Assembly (NCBI RefSeq): GCF_052857255.1
Contig: NC_135504.1
Coordinates: forward strand, 138,413,621-138,477,620
DNA: 64,000 nt
Source: Amblyomma americanum
Lineage: Eukaryota > Arthropoda > Arachnida > Ixodida > Ixodidae
Direction: 5' to 3'
Both the position numbers and the translations under genes were made by a program. Under the pieces are notes generated by a model. That model was not told the origin of the DNA. It worked only from the letters and a program-made list of their open reading frames with translations, and made no database searches. How positions within the stretch are numbered: position 1 is the stretch's first letter; each line of letters opens with the position of its first letter. Shown here one piece after another: positions 1 to 11,187 of this stretch.

Positions 1-309
1 GTTTTTGTCAAAAGTAGCGATGCTGCCTTTTGAACTGGCTATTCCGAAAAGCTAGTTCTTCGCGGATTACGGCGACAGCATCGCCCACTGGGCTTTGAGG
101 GCCTTACACTGCCTAAGAATATGTTCCATCTTTTCTCTGTCTGGTATGCAGCAAAAGCAAACGTCATCCGTGGTGTCAATACTTGCTGGTAAGACTTCGC
201 CCTCAAGCACACAGCCCTAGCCTCGGAAAGCAAACCACCAGTACAGGTGCAAGGCTCTTCCTTTTCACACTTCACTTCCTTCGATGTGCTCGTTTATTTG
301 GCGTAGGAC

Positions 310-808
310 TCGTAGTGGACAACCAGACTATCGATGAACGATGACACACGGACGAACGAAGAAACAGGACTTTTATAACGCTTAAAAGTAAACTGTAAAG
401 AAACAAATGCATGTGCCAAAGCTCTAACAAAAGTACGCTTGAGCACCATGCAAGCTTGCTCTTTACGGCTTGCCGAAAGCCGGGCCTGTCCATATCGCTG
501 CGCGAAGCCTGACAAAATGTGGTACTTCAACGCGCTTAACTTTCCGCACAGTGAGATGAAGCCTCAACACAGAGAGCGAAGTTACCACTGCTTCTAACAA
601 GCGAAAGGGGTGTTCTTCTATACACGGGACGTGAGCGTCAACAGTGACACACAAGGAACGAAAGATCACACTGATATTGATTATAAACATAATTACGAAA
701 CACCCTTCAGCTGTAAAAGCTGTCTCAGGGTAACGCTCGAGCTCCAAGCTCGATCTACACGGCTTGCCAAAAGCCGGGGCCTGTCTACATTGCTGCGCGA
801 AGCCTGAC
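310..808. repeat. Direct duplication, period about 295 bp
   Basis: The 49-50 bp stretches at 465-513 and 759-808 are near copies: both read ACGGCTTGCC(G/A)AAAGCC and end in GCGCGAAGCCTGAC. The sequence upstream of each is only loosely similar, so this is an old tandem duplication or two units of a diverged satellite. Open frames across it on the minus strand are explained by the repeat and resemble no protein I know. The rest of 1-836 shows nothing else that I can name. Confidence 0.5.
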
Positions 809-847
809 TTAGAAGCCCGTAATATGATGCAACAGTACATTAAATAA

Positions 848-1153
848 TAAATAATAATAATTGCTTTTTTGGGGACAGGAAATGGCGCAGTATCTGTCTC
901 ATATATCGTTGGACACCTGAACCGCGCCGTGAGAGAAGTGATAAAGGAGGGAGTGCAAGAAGAAAGGAAGTGAGAGGTGCCGTATTGGAGGGCTCCGGAT
1001 TAATTTCGACCACCTGGGGATCTTTAACGTGCACTCACATCGCACAGCACACGGGCGCCTTAGCGTTTTTCCTCCAAAAAAACGCAGCCGCCGCGGTCGG
1101 GTTCGAACCCGGGAACTCCGGATCAGTAGTAATCCAGTGACCCGCGGCGGGTC
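848..1153 (-). mobile_element. tRNA-derived SINE, full length, with 11-bp TSD
   Basis: Read on the minus strand, the element starts with a tRNA-like head carrying a clear RNA polymerase III B box (GGGTTCGAACCCG, complement near 1095-1110). It continues through a body containing GTGCACGTTAAAGATCCCC and ends in an (AAT)n tail. ACATTAAATAA occurs on both sides (837-847 and 1154-1164), as expected for a TSD. The A-box part of the head is shortened, so this copy is probably transcriptionally dead. The same body sequence recurs at 38212-38258 and 39905-40045. I recall this family as abundant in hard ticks; that is recall, not a search. Confidence 0.75.
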
Positions 1154-1164
1154 ACATTAAATAA

Positions 1165-1600
1165 CTTGTTTAGAAATTTCCCATTTCGAAATTTCCGGGG
1201 AGGGCCGAGGGCTGAGAGAAAGAGGATTCGTCGCAGTCTTCCTCTCTTTCTCTTCTCGACAACGCTGTAATTCACTCAAAAATCTGTCCCTGCACTCTAA
1301 AAATGTATGATTTTAGTCTCTTTTTTGGGGGGAGGGTGGTAAACCACCTGTCGCTGAGCTGACACCTTCTAAGAGGGTAATATTGTGCCATTTGCTCCAC
1401 AGTAAAGTTCTAGTCCACGACAAACAGTATAAACGTTACACTCTGTCTAGTGTAAAGTTCCACCTTGAAAACAGTGTAAGTTTGTGCTGCCCAAGCCTAG
1501 TTACACTTTTCAGAAAGAGTAAGTTTAAGTCCACGACAGTGTAAACTTTATACTCTCTCTAGCGTAAAGTTACAATTTGAAAGGCAGTGTAAGTTTTTTT
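1165..1600. repeat. GTGTAAGTTT-type repeat units (first block)
   Basis: Units containing CAGTATAAACGTTACACTC, GTGTAAAGTT and GTGTAAGTTTGTGCTGCCCA recur near 1411-1500 and 1515-1595, with a further unit at 1743-1850 beyond the palindrome. A similar piece, TTATGCTGCCCAAGAT, lies at 31873, just outside the right end of the large inverted duplication. No coding is visible in this block. Confidence 0.5.
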
Positions 1601-1712
1601 TTTGGATTACAGGCGCGAAAACAGACAGACCACAAGATAGATAAACGGGACGGAGCGCTCCGTCCCGTTTATCTGTCTTGTGGTCTGTCTGTTTTCGCGC
1701 CTGTAATCCAAA
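1601..1712. repeat. 112-bp palindrome with no spacer
   Basis: The two 56-bp halves pair from 1601 with 1712 inward to the centre GAGC|GCTC at 1656/1657. The only imperfection is T1638 opposite G1675, which is still a G-T wobble. It interrupts the GTGTAAGTTT-type repeats. It could be a hairpin mobile element or a hairpin-type artefact of cloning or assembly. No coding. Confidence 0.85.
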
Positions 1713-1742
1713 GATGTACCAACTTGCCCAGCAAAACGTTCT

Positions 1743-3344
1743 TTTAAGTGTAAGTTTATGCTGCCCAAGACTATGTTTTAGTCCATAACAAACAGTATAA
1801 ACGTTACACTCTCTAGTGTAAAGCTACATCTTGAAAAGCTGTATATCTGTGCTACACGGGCATGTTCGAATGACATCTGAGTCGAATGGCATTCGTGACT
1901 TAGAATGGCATTCGCACTCGACGGACTTCCACGGTGCTACACGACGCTTTCCAAACGCATTTGAAAGCTTCAGCTCGTCTTCAGTGTACAACAACGCCGA
2001 CGACGTCGGTGGTCACTGCGGTCACACTAGTGCGACAACACTAGCGCGGTCAACAGCAGGATATGATTATAGTGGGACAAGTTTTTGAGGTCAACGACAC
2101 CGACGAATCCGACAGGGGACGGTCAGCCTTCATGTCCTCAGCAGGTCGGCGGCTGAGCGAAAACACGCTGATGAGGCGATGGTGTGAATATTTTCGCCCT
2201 TCTACCGTATTCATATTGTTAATAAGCGAAACGAACGGGTATATTTCACAAGTGCACACATCGAATGCTCACCAGCTATAAGCCCTTGCCAAATTAATTT
2301 TAATCGACGGCGACTCCCTTCTTTTCCGGGACGACTAGGCCTAGCGAGTCCGCAGGGTTAAGTGTGTGATTTCGTTGGTTGTGATGAGCGAATTCACAAG
2401 GTTAAGTGAATGCGAATGATCAACGACTGTAGTTGTGACAACGGCGACCTGAAATCTACTATTGGTCACATCGCAGGGCGCGCATGCGATTGACGGGAAG
2501 CGCCGGTGTGGCCCAGACCACCGACCACTGATTTACGGCCAGCAGCAGTCGTCGCCGTTGCTGTTTTGTGGATGACAAGTTATGCCGTTTCGATTAACGC
2601 GAACGGTCACCCATCATACTTCTGTATAAAGCAGGCTAAAATAAAGCACTGGTCAAGTCGGAGGAAGTCAGGACAATTAGCAATAATAGCCAGTCGTACG
2701 CGATGTCAGTAACCCGCCTGTCAAGTCTTTCTCAGGCGAGCGTTCGTATCAGCGTTTCCCACAGATTCTCGCACTGCGTAAACAAGCATGGGTACAACCG
2801 GTACAAAAGAGAACAGATTATTTAATAGAACTAAAGCGCAGAATGTTTTATATTATGCAAACGAGCGCTAGCTGTTCGTACGCAGCGCTGGAAAGAAGTA
2901 CAGTCGTCCTCACCGGCGCACTCCTGGGGGAATCTCATGCTCCCGCGGTAGATGTTCATTGATGCACTATTATCTGCAAGTACTCACTTAAACAAAACAC
3001 GAGCTATTCGTTAAACAAGCAGCAGGAAAAAGCAAGCATCAGGTATCAAAATGGACAGGCACAGAGCCGAAAGCAGTCTCCCGGCTGTGGGCGGAGCGAA
3101 GCGATGGCGGTGGCAACGCGTATTGGTCTCTTCGGGCTGTGTTCGCGTTTCGAAGGGATTCCAAAGTCTGGAACAGAGGAGCTCCGTCGACTCGAAAGGC
3201 ATCTGAACCGAATGCCGCTGAAAAATTTCGTGCAGCAGCGTAAGTTCGGCAGTCGAGCCGAATGACATTCGGTTGGAAGGCATTCGAAGCGCCCGTATAG
3301 CAGGGCCTCAGTCAAAACACACTACAGGATTTCAAGACAGAAAA
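1743..3344. other. No recognisable gene; repeat-derived start
   Basis: 1743-1850 is another unit of the GTGTAAGTTT-type repeat. Two stretches near 1870-1910 and 3250-3285 share the motif GAATG(A/G)CATTCG, and the latter resembles the reverse of the former, so they may be remains of one inverted element of about 1.4 kb. Short open frames here do not resemble known domains. Confidence 0.3.
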
Positions 3345-3540
3345 TTTCTGTAGTCTTTAGTCTTGTCGTATTTTGGGCATGTATTGTGTAGTCTGTCTTG
3401 TCTTTTGTAGTCTGTCCTGCCTTCTGTAGTCTGTCTTGTCTTTTATAGTCTGTCTTCTGCAGTCTGTCCTGTCTTGTGTAGTCTGTCTTGTCTTCTGTAG
3501 TTTACCTTCTCTTCTGTAGTGTGTCTTGTGTAGTGCTCGT
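3345..3540. repeat. Short tandem array CTGTAGTCTGTCTTGTCTT
   Basis: About nine imperfect units of 19-25 bp built on GTAGTCTGTCTTGTCTT follow one another with small variations. It lies about 300 bp outside the left end of the large inverted duplication and has no counterpart outside the right end, so it is not part of the duplicated unit. Confidence 0.75.
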
Positions 3541-3833
3541 ACACTGTGTCGCAGTCGTTACTGTCACCTGTCAGTTAACAGAAGATTTCTGTATTCTGGA
3601 GTAGGTAATGCACAAAAATGCACAGCTTTTTAATGGTCGCCTGTCAATTACCACAAGCTTCGTGCATTCCAGAGTAATTCATGCACAAACCCGCTAGAAT
3701 TGAAATCAGTTTTTATTTACTGTTTTGTGCTGTTTACGAGCTAGCTGATGCACCCTGTCCAGCGTTGTCCTGGCCGTAGGTTCCTAGATACATCGCCCAT
3801 GAGCCAAGAAAAGTGGTCTTTGTCTTGGCTGCC

Positions 3834-4335
3834 CGATCTAAACGCACGACAGAATTTTTATCGCGCATCCGTCGCACGACACAATTTTTTGCCGCAAGAC
3901 AAGCTGTCTTATCGTGTCTTGTGTCGTGCGACAAGCTTCGTGTCGTGGGTTCTATCGCGCGACAAAGTTGTTTGTAGTAGGTTGTGCCGCACGGCAGACA
4001 TCTTTCCTGCATTTTGTCGTGCGAAGAAGGCCCCTGTCGCAACATTCGTCGCGCCTCAGGTTTTTTGTCGCAGGTACTGTCGCGCGATAGAGATTGCGTG
4101 CCTCAGCAAAGTTGCCTGTCGTGGGTTCAGTCGCGCGACAGACTTCTAGCGCGCCTCTATTCACGCGACAAAAGTACCTGTCGTGCGGCCTGTCGCGCGA
4201 CACAACAGCTTGTCGTGGGATATGCCGCGCGACAGATACCTGTCGTGGGATGTGTCGCGCGACAGATACCTGTCGTGGATTGTGCCGCGCGATAGATACC
4301 TATCGTGGGATGTGGCGTACGACAGATTCCTGGTG
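3834..4335. repeat. Array of TGTCGCGCGACA palindromes (left cap)
   Basis: Imperfect units built on TGTCGCGCGACA and CTGTCGTGGGATGT fill the outer end of the left arm. From 4210 the spacing settles to exactly 30 bp for four units. Each unit is itself palindromic, so both strands are rich in short open frames with no meaning. The same array, inverted, ends the right arm at 31380-31862. Subterminal repeats of this kind are common inside the ends of DNA transposons. No transposase was recognised beside it. Confidence 0.8.
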
Positions 4336-4411
4336 GGGGTAATTGCTTTACTGCAGAATTCTAGAAATACTGTGGTGCTGTCGTGTGACAGCGATAGGAT
4401 CAAATTGACCA

Positions 4412-5000
4412 AAGATGCTTCAAAGTCCGTTCACTGTGGCGAGTCGCGAAGAGGATGCGAGGTGCTCTGGTCTGTTGGTGACGGGCACCGAGCGAAATGA
4501 AGTGCTCATTCACATTGGCGAATCGAGTTTTCAACTTGCCTCCGGCGACCCGGCTCTCTCACCGAACGAGAATTGGCTTAGTGGAGAGGCACTGCTCGAG
4601 CACCTACCTAATTTCCTTCTGTTCCCACATGACAGTGTGACGAAAGTAATGCATGCTCAAGAGTATAATGCGGATTTGAAAGCCCAAAAAGCTGTAATGC
4701 ACAAGCGACGAAGCCAGCGGGGCCTGCGTATCCGCACGCGCTTGCGGTGGTGGCATGTAGCTGCAGCCACGACAGCGCCTGCACACCAATCGGTGTGCGC
4801 AAGTTGAATGGCGCTACTGAAAGTCAGTGTCCTCTTGGCTTCTGTGGCATCTTCAAGCCATGTAACATAATGTACCGCTACTACTACATGCGCAGAAAAG
4901 GCCAAGGACACTTCTACGCACGTTGCGGAAAAGAATGTCGGTAATCGTCCATCAGAGAAAATTACTCGCCATAATCATCCGGCTACACAAAGGCAGCATG
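4412..5000 (+). pseudogene. Degraded ORF block with FLYWCH-like zinc-finger remnant
   Basis: An open frame at 4415-4807 and its counterpart in the right arm (about 30700-31364, minus) keep similar proteins with shared stretches such as LSPNENWL, GEALLEH and HVAAATTAPAHQSVCAS. Further on, one frame reads a YYYM...FYARCGKECR pattern, and another frame 60 bases later reads TRHNHPA. That order (aromatic, C-x3-C, then HNHP) recalls FLYWCH-type zinc fingers, which are often found with MULE transposases. The two parts are in different frames, so the domain is broken if it is real. A chance resemblance cannot be excluded. Confidence 0.3.
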
Positions 5001-5195
5001 TATGTACATGCACGCAGTTCTCTGTATAAATGTTCAAAGCAACCCCGATATCATTTTTCCGCGTTTCAGTTTTAGGAGCGTCAGCTCTCACTACTTACGT
5101 TTGTCAGGGACACGTCTGTCTGCAGGGAAGGTCAAATTGGCCAAGACAGTTACCACACTATATCACATAGCAACAGCGGGCGCGTAGAGCCTCAG
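4998..5195 (+). repeat. Near-identical 195-bp block shared by both arms
   Basis: Compared with 30515-30712 in reverse complement, I see a single base difference (AAGACAG against AAGGCAG) over about 195 bp. The sequence on either side differs by 8 percent or more. A frame of 61 codons starting at 5002 is open in both arms with one residue changed. I do not recognise the product. It may be a young copy of a repeat in both arms, a gene-conversion tract or a constrained element. Confidence 0.55.
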
Positions 5196-5199
5196 TTGT

Positions 5200-5540
5200 C
5201 ACAGGTACCTTCGATCCGGTTTACATATGCCAGTATAGCGGCTATCGAAGTGGAACCTTGGGGACCCCCATTTGCATCAAATTTGGGGGCCACACGTTTG
5301 ACGCATATTGATCGAAGTGGTGTCATTTGACTTGTCATGTTCCTGAGGATAAAATAAATATTTATATGAAACCAAAATATGTGTGGGATTCGCACCGACG
5401 ACCTTTTCGTCCCCAAACAGTGCATTCCGGGGACTTCCAGACAGCCATATGGCCTAATCGTTTGTCGCAGAGGGTTCCGGATGCGGTCAAACAATTCGCC
5501 TTTTGTAATGCACTCGTTTATACAATTCGTTAACTGATAT
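5200..5540 (-). repeat. Possible tRNA-like SINE, left-arm copy
   Basis: On the minus strand the sequence GGTGCGAATCCCAC resembles a polymerase III B box, preceded by TGGCTGTCTGGAAGTCCCCGG. It is followed by an AT-rich piece and a conserved 3' part containing GATGCAAATGGGGGTCCCC. The right arm has the same unit on the plus strand at 30185-30520. Neither boundary nor TSD could be fixed, so the class is uncertain. Confidence 0.35.
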
Positions 5541-7700
5541 ATAAGGAGGAAACATACCGGATATAGCTAAGGTGGCTATAAATCCCAATAGTAGCGCAAA
5601 CTCTTTGAAGTAGATGCCGCTGCTTGTATCTTAGAAGGAATTTTTCCGAAACGAAACGCCCTCAGATGTTTGTATTTTGTCTTCTCCACGTTTGCTGAGC
5701 ACCCTGATCTAGCCCCACGATCTAAACACTTGAAGCTCTCGTAGCTAACGCTCTTAAGTCGAACACTGATACAGTGTTGGCGGAGAATACTTTAGCGGCA
5801 GTGACGTGCTGCTTATCATAAAATGGCAAGAAAGATACTTTACGACGTCGTTCATTGCCTTCACTAAAAATTTCATGACCGTGACACGAAAATATTGCTA
5901 AATACAGACAACAGCTTATGCAGCCGAAGGTGAAATGCGGCGGCCGGCGAGTTTGAACCGATTTGATTCTCGGTCGAAATGAGAATAAAGTCTTTGGACT
6001 GACGTCAATCGCGCGCTTTCAAGAGTTTCGCCTGCTTTGACACAGTCTAGCTCCTGTGCTCCCGCGCTCGGTCCTCTAAACTGCTCTGGTCATAGTGTGG
6101 CGGTGTGCTATGAAAATCTGAGCGAAAAGGAGGATGTCTGGTGGTTTTGAGGTGCACCACGGCCATACAGTTAAGCGCCATGATAAGGTACGGGCGCCCT
6201 TCTCGGGGCCGGCATGCCAGCCTGGATGCCGGCCGCCCGCGTCAGAAAAATGCTACAGTAATGTTTGTTCAAGTCCATACTAAGCCGTCGGATGGAGTAT
6301 CGTTGGCCAATATCGAGTCGTTGGTAGAAGCGATAACAGGAATACAAACAAATCTCTTCCCATGGCGCCTTTAATTGCTGCTGCTCAATCGCGGCTCTCC
6401 TGGCCCCAGCTGGCTCCGCTCCTGAAGGTGTTGCGGAAACCGAGCATATCTTTCTTTCACTATGAGACGAGGTTCACACTAAAACTATGACGAGAGCAGC
6501 ACCTCAGCGCTAGGCAGTTTCGAAGTGCACTCAGCTGCTGCATCGATGTGAAACCGGCTAGGCTTAGCGACGACTAGTGCAGCCAGGGGGTAGCGCGTAG
6601 TTCATTGCCCGGCGCACCCACGGGCGGCGTCGTTCCCGAAAGCTCGGCTCGCTTACTACGGCTGGCTCACTGATTGGCTCAACAGCTTACGACCTTCACT
6701 CGGAAGGCTGGAAAATCGAGCAGCGAGCGACTGGCGCTGCGAGTGAGTGATATTTTATGCCCACGTTTGCAGTACTGGTGAACAACCTTTAACGCCCATA
6801 TGCTTGGATTATCGGCTGCGTTGCGGCGAGTCTTAGTTAAGATCGTCCGCGACGCCATCATCACCGTCCGGCCCGTGACGCACAGGCTGAGAACTTCAAT
6901 TCCAGTATGTGCCAAAACAGCTCGTATTTATCGTAACGATACGAACTCGAAAACACGGCTGCTTCGATGCGCTAGTGGGCTCTTGCTTGTTAAACTACAC
7001 GCGATCAGGATGCGGCGAGTGCTAGCCGCTGTTGCATATTAGCTAAAGTGAGACGCAAGTATCGACGTAGTTTCGTAACGCAGTTGATATCAAAGCAATC
7101 CACTTGTACTGGTCACAGGTTAAGCCGTTAAGTTTCATGATCTCCGGTGAGCGTGCAAGTGTCGCGCATATTAATGCATCGCAGCTATTCTCCATCGTGC
7201 CAATTGCGTTCAACTGATCCACGATATTCGCCAGCTTGAGATACGGCGCTTTTCTTCGCTGTTTTTGTCGCAGCTTAGTGATTGTATCTGTCATCAAACG
7301 AAATTGCATTCTGTCAACCCGGTCGTCTGCTCCGTCGTCTGCTAGGGTATCCAGGTCACTTCAGGGGATCACAAGGATCGCAGCTTCTACAAAACGGCAT
7401 GCCAGAAAAAGTAACTGAAAGCGCTTTAGTATTTTTAAATTATCTAAAAATAATTTAAAAAATGCAGTGTCTTTGTGGTGAAGATAATGTAAATATTCAT
7501 GGTTAAGAAAACAAAATTTTTTTTCGGTTGCAATTTTTTAACGACGCGAAAGCGCAGCCATCGGCGCCATTGCAGCGCAACCGACGCGTCGCGTTTTGTA
7601 TTATTTGCCTCTTTGAGGCATTGCTTGAGTACTTGTACGGCGGACACGTGTAAAGAACTCATTCAATAGGAAAGTGAGCAGGAGTGTGTTTTCGAAGCCA
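5541..7700. promoter_or_regulatory. CpG-rich segment with conserved short ORFs, left arm
   Basis: The stretch about 5900-7300 is richer in CpG than its surroundings and contains GATTGGCT, an inverted CCAAT box, near 6672. Two short frames are kept in both arms: one on the plus strand at 6141-6374 (right counterpart 29405-29623, minus) sharing VHTKPSDGVSLANIESLVEA, and one on the minus strand at 7043-7309 described separately. The pattern fits a promoter region or 5' exon of a duplicated gene, but no TATA or start can be fixed. Confidence 0.3.
7043..7309 (-). CDS. Conserved ORF of unknown function, left-arm copy
   Basis: An 88-codon frame begins MQFRLM and contains KITKLRQKQRR-like basic and heptad sequence (here TITKLRQKQRR), then a helix-rich stretch LANIVDQLNA. 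The right arm keeps the same frame on the plus strand at 28475-28777; the first 65 or so residues align with about ten changes. After that the two diverge, next to a GTACAAGTG that could be a splice donor. The basic and coiled-coil layout faintly recalls the segment after the THAP domain in P-element-type transposases, but there is no THAP domain here and I would not assign it. Confidence 0.3.
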   Translation of the reverse strand: MQFRLMTDTITKLRQKQRRKAPYLKLANIVDQLNAIGTMENSCDALICATLARSPEIMKLNGLTCDQYKWIALISTALRNYVDTCVSL

Positions 7701-10172
7701 AAGACAAGGATTACGGCCTGTCAACATTGGCGAGTTTCAACGGGTAAGCCATGCATGAAGAAAGTGCTGCGACGTCTTGTCATCTGTAAAGGGAATGAAG
7801 ACTCCTGCGTTGTTTTGCTAAGCCTGGATGAATCGCATGACTGGTGAGCCCCGCTCTGCGTTTCTTTGCTAATGATCTGTACTCACGCACGCTATTTGTA
7901 CGCGGCTATATAGGGATGTGAGTGGAGGAAGTCTGCATGCGGTTGCCGCAGCTATAATGCGGCGCCAAAAAAGCAGGGCCTATATCCTACATTACAAGTG
8001 TTGTTCCCATTGTCTTTATGTGCGTTTAGTACTTGCGTGCCGTGGTAAATAAAAATGCCACCAGATATCACAACAGAGTTACGATTTCGCTTGCTAACGC
8101 TTCGACACTCAGTGCAAAAGCATGGATTTGCACTGCGTAGAACACGAAGAGCGAGAAGTGCCTTGCGACGGAGCGCTCGCGCAAGGCCAGCTGCGATCAG
8201 ACACCGCACTATTTTGCTCAGGGTTAGTACTTATCTGTTTAGTGCTTCTGCCTTAATATGCGTCATAATATATTACTCTGAGTCAGTGATCACATGCGAG
8301 AGGCTAGTGCATATCCCTCGCCTTGTCATTTGTAAACTTGTCTGTGCTTCCCCAGTGGAACAGGATTTGAGGCAGTGTTATGTCAAAGTTAGATCAATCT
8401 TGCGTCTCTTGAGCTGTAAACGTTGATGCTTCCTATATTGAGCACTGCGAGCTGTCGGAGATGCAACTGCACACTTATTGAGGATTTCTACATTTTTGCT
8501 ATATCCCTCGCTTTAGCAGCCCGCATTCAAGTCGTTCGCCATTGTCGATGGTTTTTTTGTTGCTTATTTTCACTTTGTTATTTATTCTTGGTTGCGTGTC
8601 ATCAGCTGAGATGCCGGTGATTCTCCGAGCTCGGAACTCTTCCCAGGCACGGAATCCTACCCACAGACCTCCCTTCGCCGCACTCACGAGTGTTCTTAGG
8701 TATTCTTTTTTTGTTTCTCTTGAGCTTACTTGCATTGCCAGTCGACAAATGTGTGCAGCTTTTAATTGTATGCAGATTTGTTAAATGCGCTAGCAATTTT
8801 TCTATGATGCTAAGCTGTGCTATGAGATATCAAGCTCCTTGATAGTGAAGGCATGCTTTTTCATTCTCTCTTCTCATTTATGCTGGGCAGACTGGTCGCA
8901 ACATTCAATTTAATACCTAGACGTTGGTGCAAGGCACCATCATAGGAATTAATGAAAACCTGCGCCTCCTATAATCAAATTGGTGTGCGGTATTTCAGCC
9001 AGCTCATCTTTCAGTGTGGTTATGACAGTCATTGCGGCTCTTCTCAAAGAATGTATATGGGTGCATTACATAAAATCTGTTCATTTCTTTTGTCATGGGC
9101 TAGCTCATTAGTATTTTATTTACTTATATTACGTCTAATTTTAGTTTTTAAAGCAGTAGACGATTTCCTTTCTTGTCAATAATAACATGGCTACAGCCAC
9201 TGACAGCTGTTGCTCTGGATGTATTTATTTCCAGTTGCCAGCGGCCAGCATCTATTGGGCCATGCGTGCTTCCTGCTTTCGGCTGTGTCATCCCTCCTGA
9301 TCTGTTCATGGTAGTTATTCTTTTTCAGTGATGCATATCTTAGCTGCCTATTTAGAAAAATATTTTCAACATAGGCTGCAGCTAGGTTTATAAATGCATG
9401 CAATCTCTACATGCACTTCACAGCAGTACCTCAGCTCATAATTACTGGAACTGTAGACTTGTACAAAATATAGTCGCTGATGTACCTCTTGACGCAGCTG
9501 CTCTTAATATAAAAAGTGCTTTGACATTACACACCTGTTGTCTGGTATGGATATGTGTCCTCGACAAGGACCTATAAGTACATTTATGCCTTTAAAGACA
9601 TTGTGCTCTACAATGATGGTTTACCAGTATTTCTGATACAGAGACCAAATTGTCAGTAAGTAATGTAACATTGCACGATGGCACCAAACCTTTTATGGCC
9701 TAGCATCCTTGCAATGCACTGGGCAAGCTGCTGTCAGCACAAATGTTTTGCAGGTTTATTGCCATTGCATATAGTTATAGTGCACAGATTGTACCTCTAC
9801 ATTCTTAAAGCTGCATCCTTGAAAATTTTAAAATTAGGGGAAGGAAAATTCAAGGAAATGTTAAAGTAACTTTCTCACATTTTGGTGGACACTTGAACCG
9901 TGATATAAGGGATGGACATAGAAGGGAAGTAATGAAGAGCTGCCCTAGCGGAGGGCTGATGCCCATGTCAGATGCCCCTCTTTAGTTAAACATACTTCGC
10001 AATTAACACATTTGGTACAAAACAAACATGGGAATTGCATATTCACGAGCACCCACATGTCAGTAAAACGAAGTGCCAATGTTGCCGTACTTTAGATCTT
10101 TGCTCTTAAAAGCGCAGCTGACTGCTGCTCAAAGTTGAGAGCAAAAATATGTCTACTTTTCTTCATGTGCAG

Positions 10173-10315
10173 TACGCGGTGCTGGTACGATCTGCAATGG
10201 TGATTGACATTGAGTCGCATGATGCGCAGTCCGTTCCTGGAGATAGTGATTTTGTCTGTCGTGTGAATGTACTGTTAAAATTAGTGCAGAACAATGGTTC
10301 TCCAGTTCATTTTAG
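10173..10315 (+). CDS. Candidate internal exon 1 (143 bp), left-arm copy
   Basis: The block follows a pyrimidine-rich acceptor ending ATGTGCAG and is followed by a donor, TTTTAG|GTAAC. It is open in the frame YAVLVRSAMVIDIES and ends PVHFR. The right arm holds a block of exactly the same length (25507-25649, minus) with both splice signals kept (GTGCAG and GTAGCT). Equal length and kept signals in two diverged copies suggest a real exon. The protein family is unknown to me. Between the copies several codons differ in sense, so neither need be functional. Confidence 0.35.
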
Positions 10316-10952
10316 GTAACTGTATCCTGTGCCACATGCTACCACCCTTTTTCCTCAAATTTCCTAATCTCATTTAGCCATGTTTTTGCCACACATTCAT
10401 GCATTCACTTACTCTTGGAATCCTCCCAGTGTTTTAGTTTGATATTGCTTATATCTTCTCTGCATTACACATGCATTGCAATTCCTCTTTTTTTCGATTT
10501 AGTCAAGATATCTCTGTCCCTGTTTCTTGCATAAGCATAAGAGGCGACTCAAGTGCACCATCTGGGCTTGTGATGCAATGTGTAGGGCCCTTCGTTTTTT
10601 GAGTAAAACCTGGTTTCTCCCTACTGTTGCAGCAAAAAAGATTATTAAAGATCAGGTTCAACCCAATTTCTGTGCAAATGTGCCTGTAAGAAAGTGTGGT
10701 TTGAAGGTGCACAAAGCTAAAGAACTGCTGGAGTGTAGTGGGTGTCACATATTTCATCTGACAAATTTTTGTAAACAATTCTGGTTATTTTATTTCTTTT
10801 TTAAAATTTATTGTTTGTCGGTTGCTTATAATTCTTGGATAAATTGAAAACTTCATGTACTGACTGGTATTTCATTCTAATAATTATACCTGTTATTATG
10901 AAGCTGTGTTGGAAGGTAGGTGTGCATTTAATATGCGTGCTTTGAATTTCAG

Positions 10953-11187
10953 TGATTGTTTCTGCAATGCAAAATAGAGGACAGGTCTCTGCTGTGCGAG
11001 CTTTTTCAATGGAGTGAAATTACCTGGAGCAGCATTTGTTGCTGTGTCACCCACCCAAGCGTTTTCCCAAAGGACCACTGAGCTTCTGTATACCCATGGC
11101 TTAAAGCTCGAAGCTCTGGTTAGCCTTTCCAAGGTTTTCTGCATTAACCTGTGCAAGCCCAAGGGCCCAGAGTTAACAAGCATTTGA
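10953..11187 (+). pseudogene. Candidate terminal exon (235 bp), frameshifted left copy
   Basis: The block follows the acceptor TTTGAATTTCAG and is the counterpart of 20685-20920 in the right arm. It is one base shorter: the right copy reads TTTTTTGCAATGG where this one reads CTTTTTCAATGG. In the frame that stays open for 78 codons in the right copy, this loss leads to an early stop (SMEW-like end). So if the unit was a gene, the left copy is broken. The function is not recognised. Confidence 0.35.

Noticed and set aside
1095..1140. A functional tRNA gene suggested by GGTTCGAACCC
   Set aside because: No full cloverleaf; the head is shortened and followed by a SINE body, tail and TSD.
3734..4300. 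Overlapping open frames across the TGTCGCGCGACA array
   Set aside because: The array has a period divisible by three and few stops, so open frames arise by composition.
3834..4335. CRISPR-like array of 30-bp units
   Set aside because: Units are adjacent without unique spacers, are palindromic and lie in a eukaryotic transposon-rich context.
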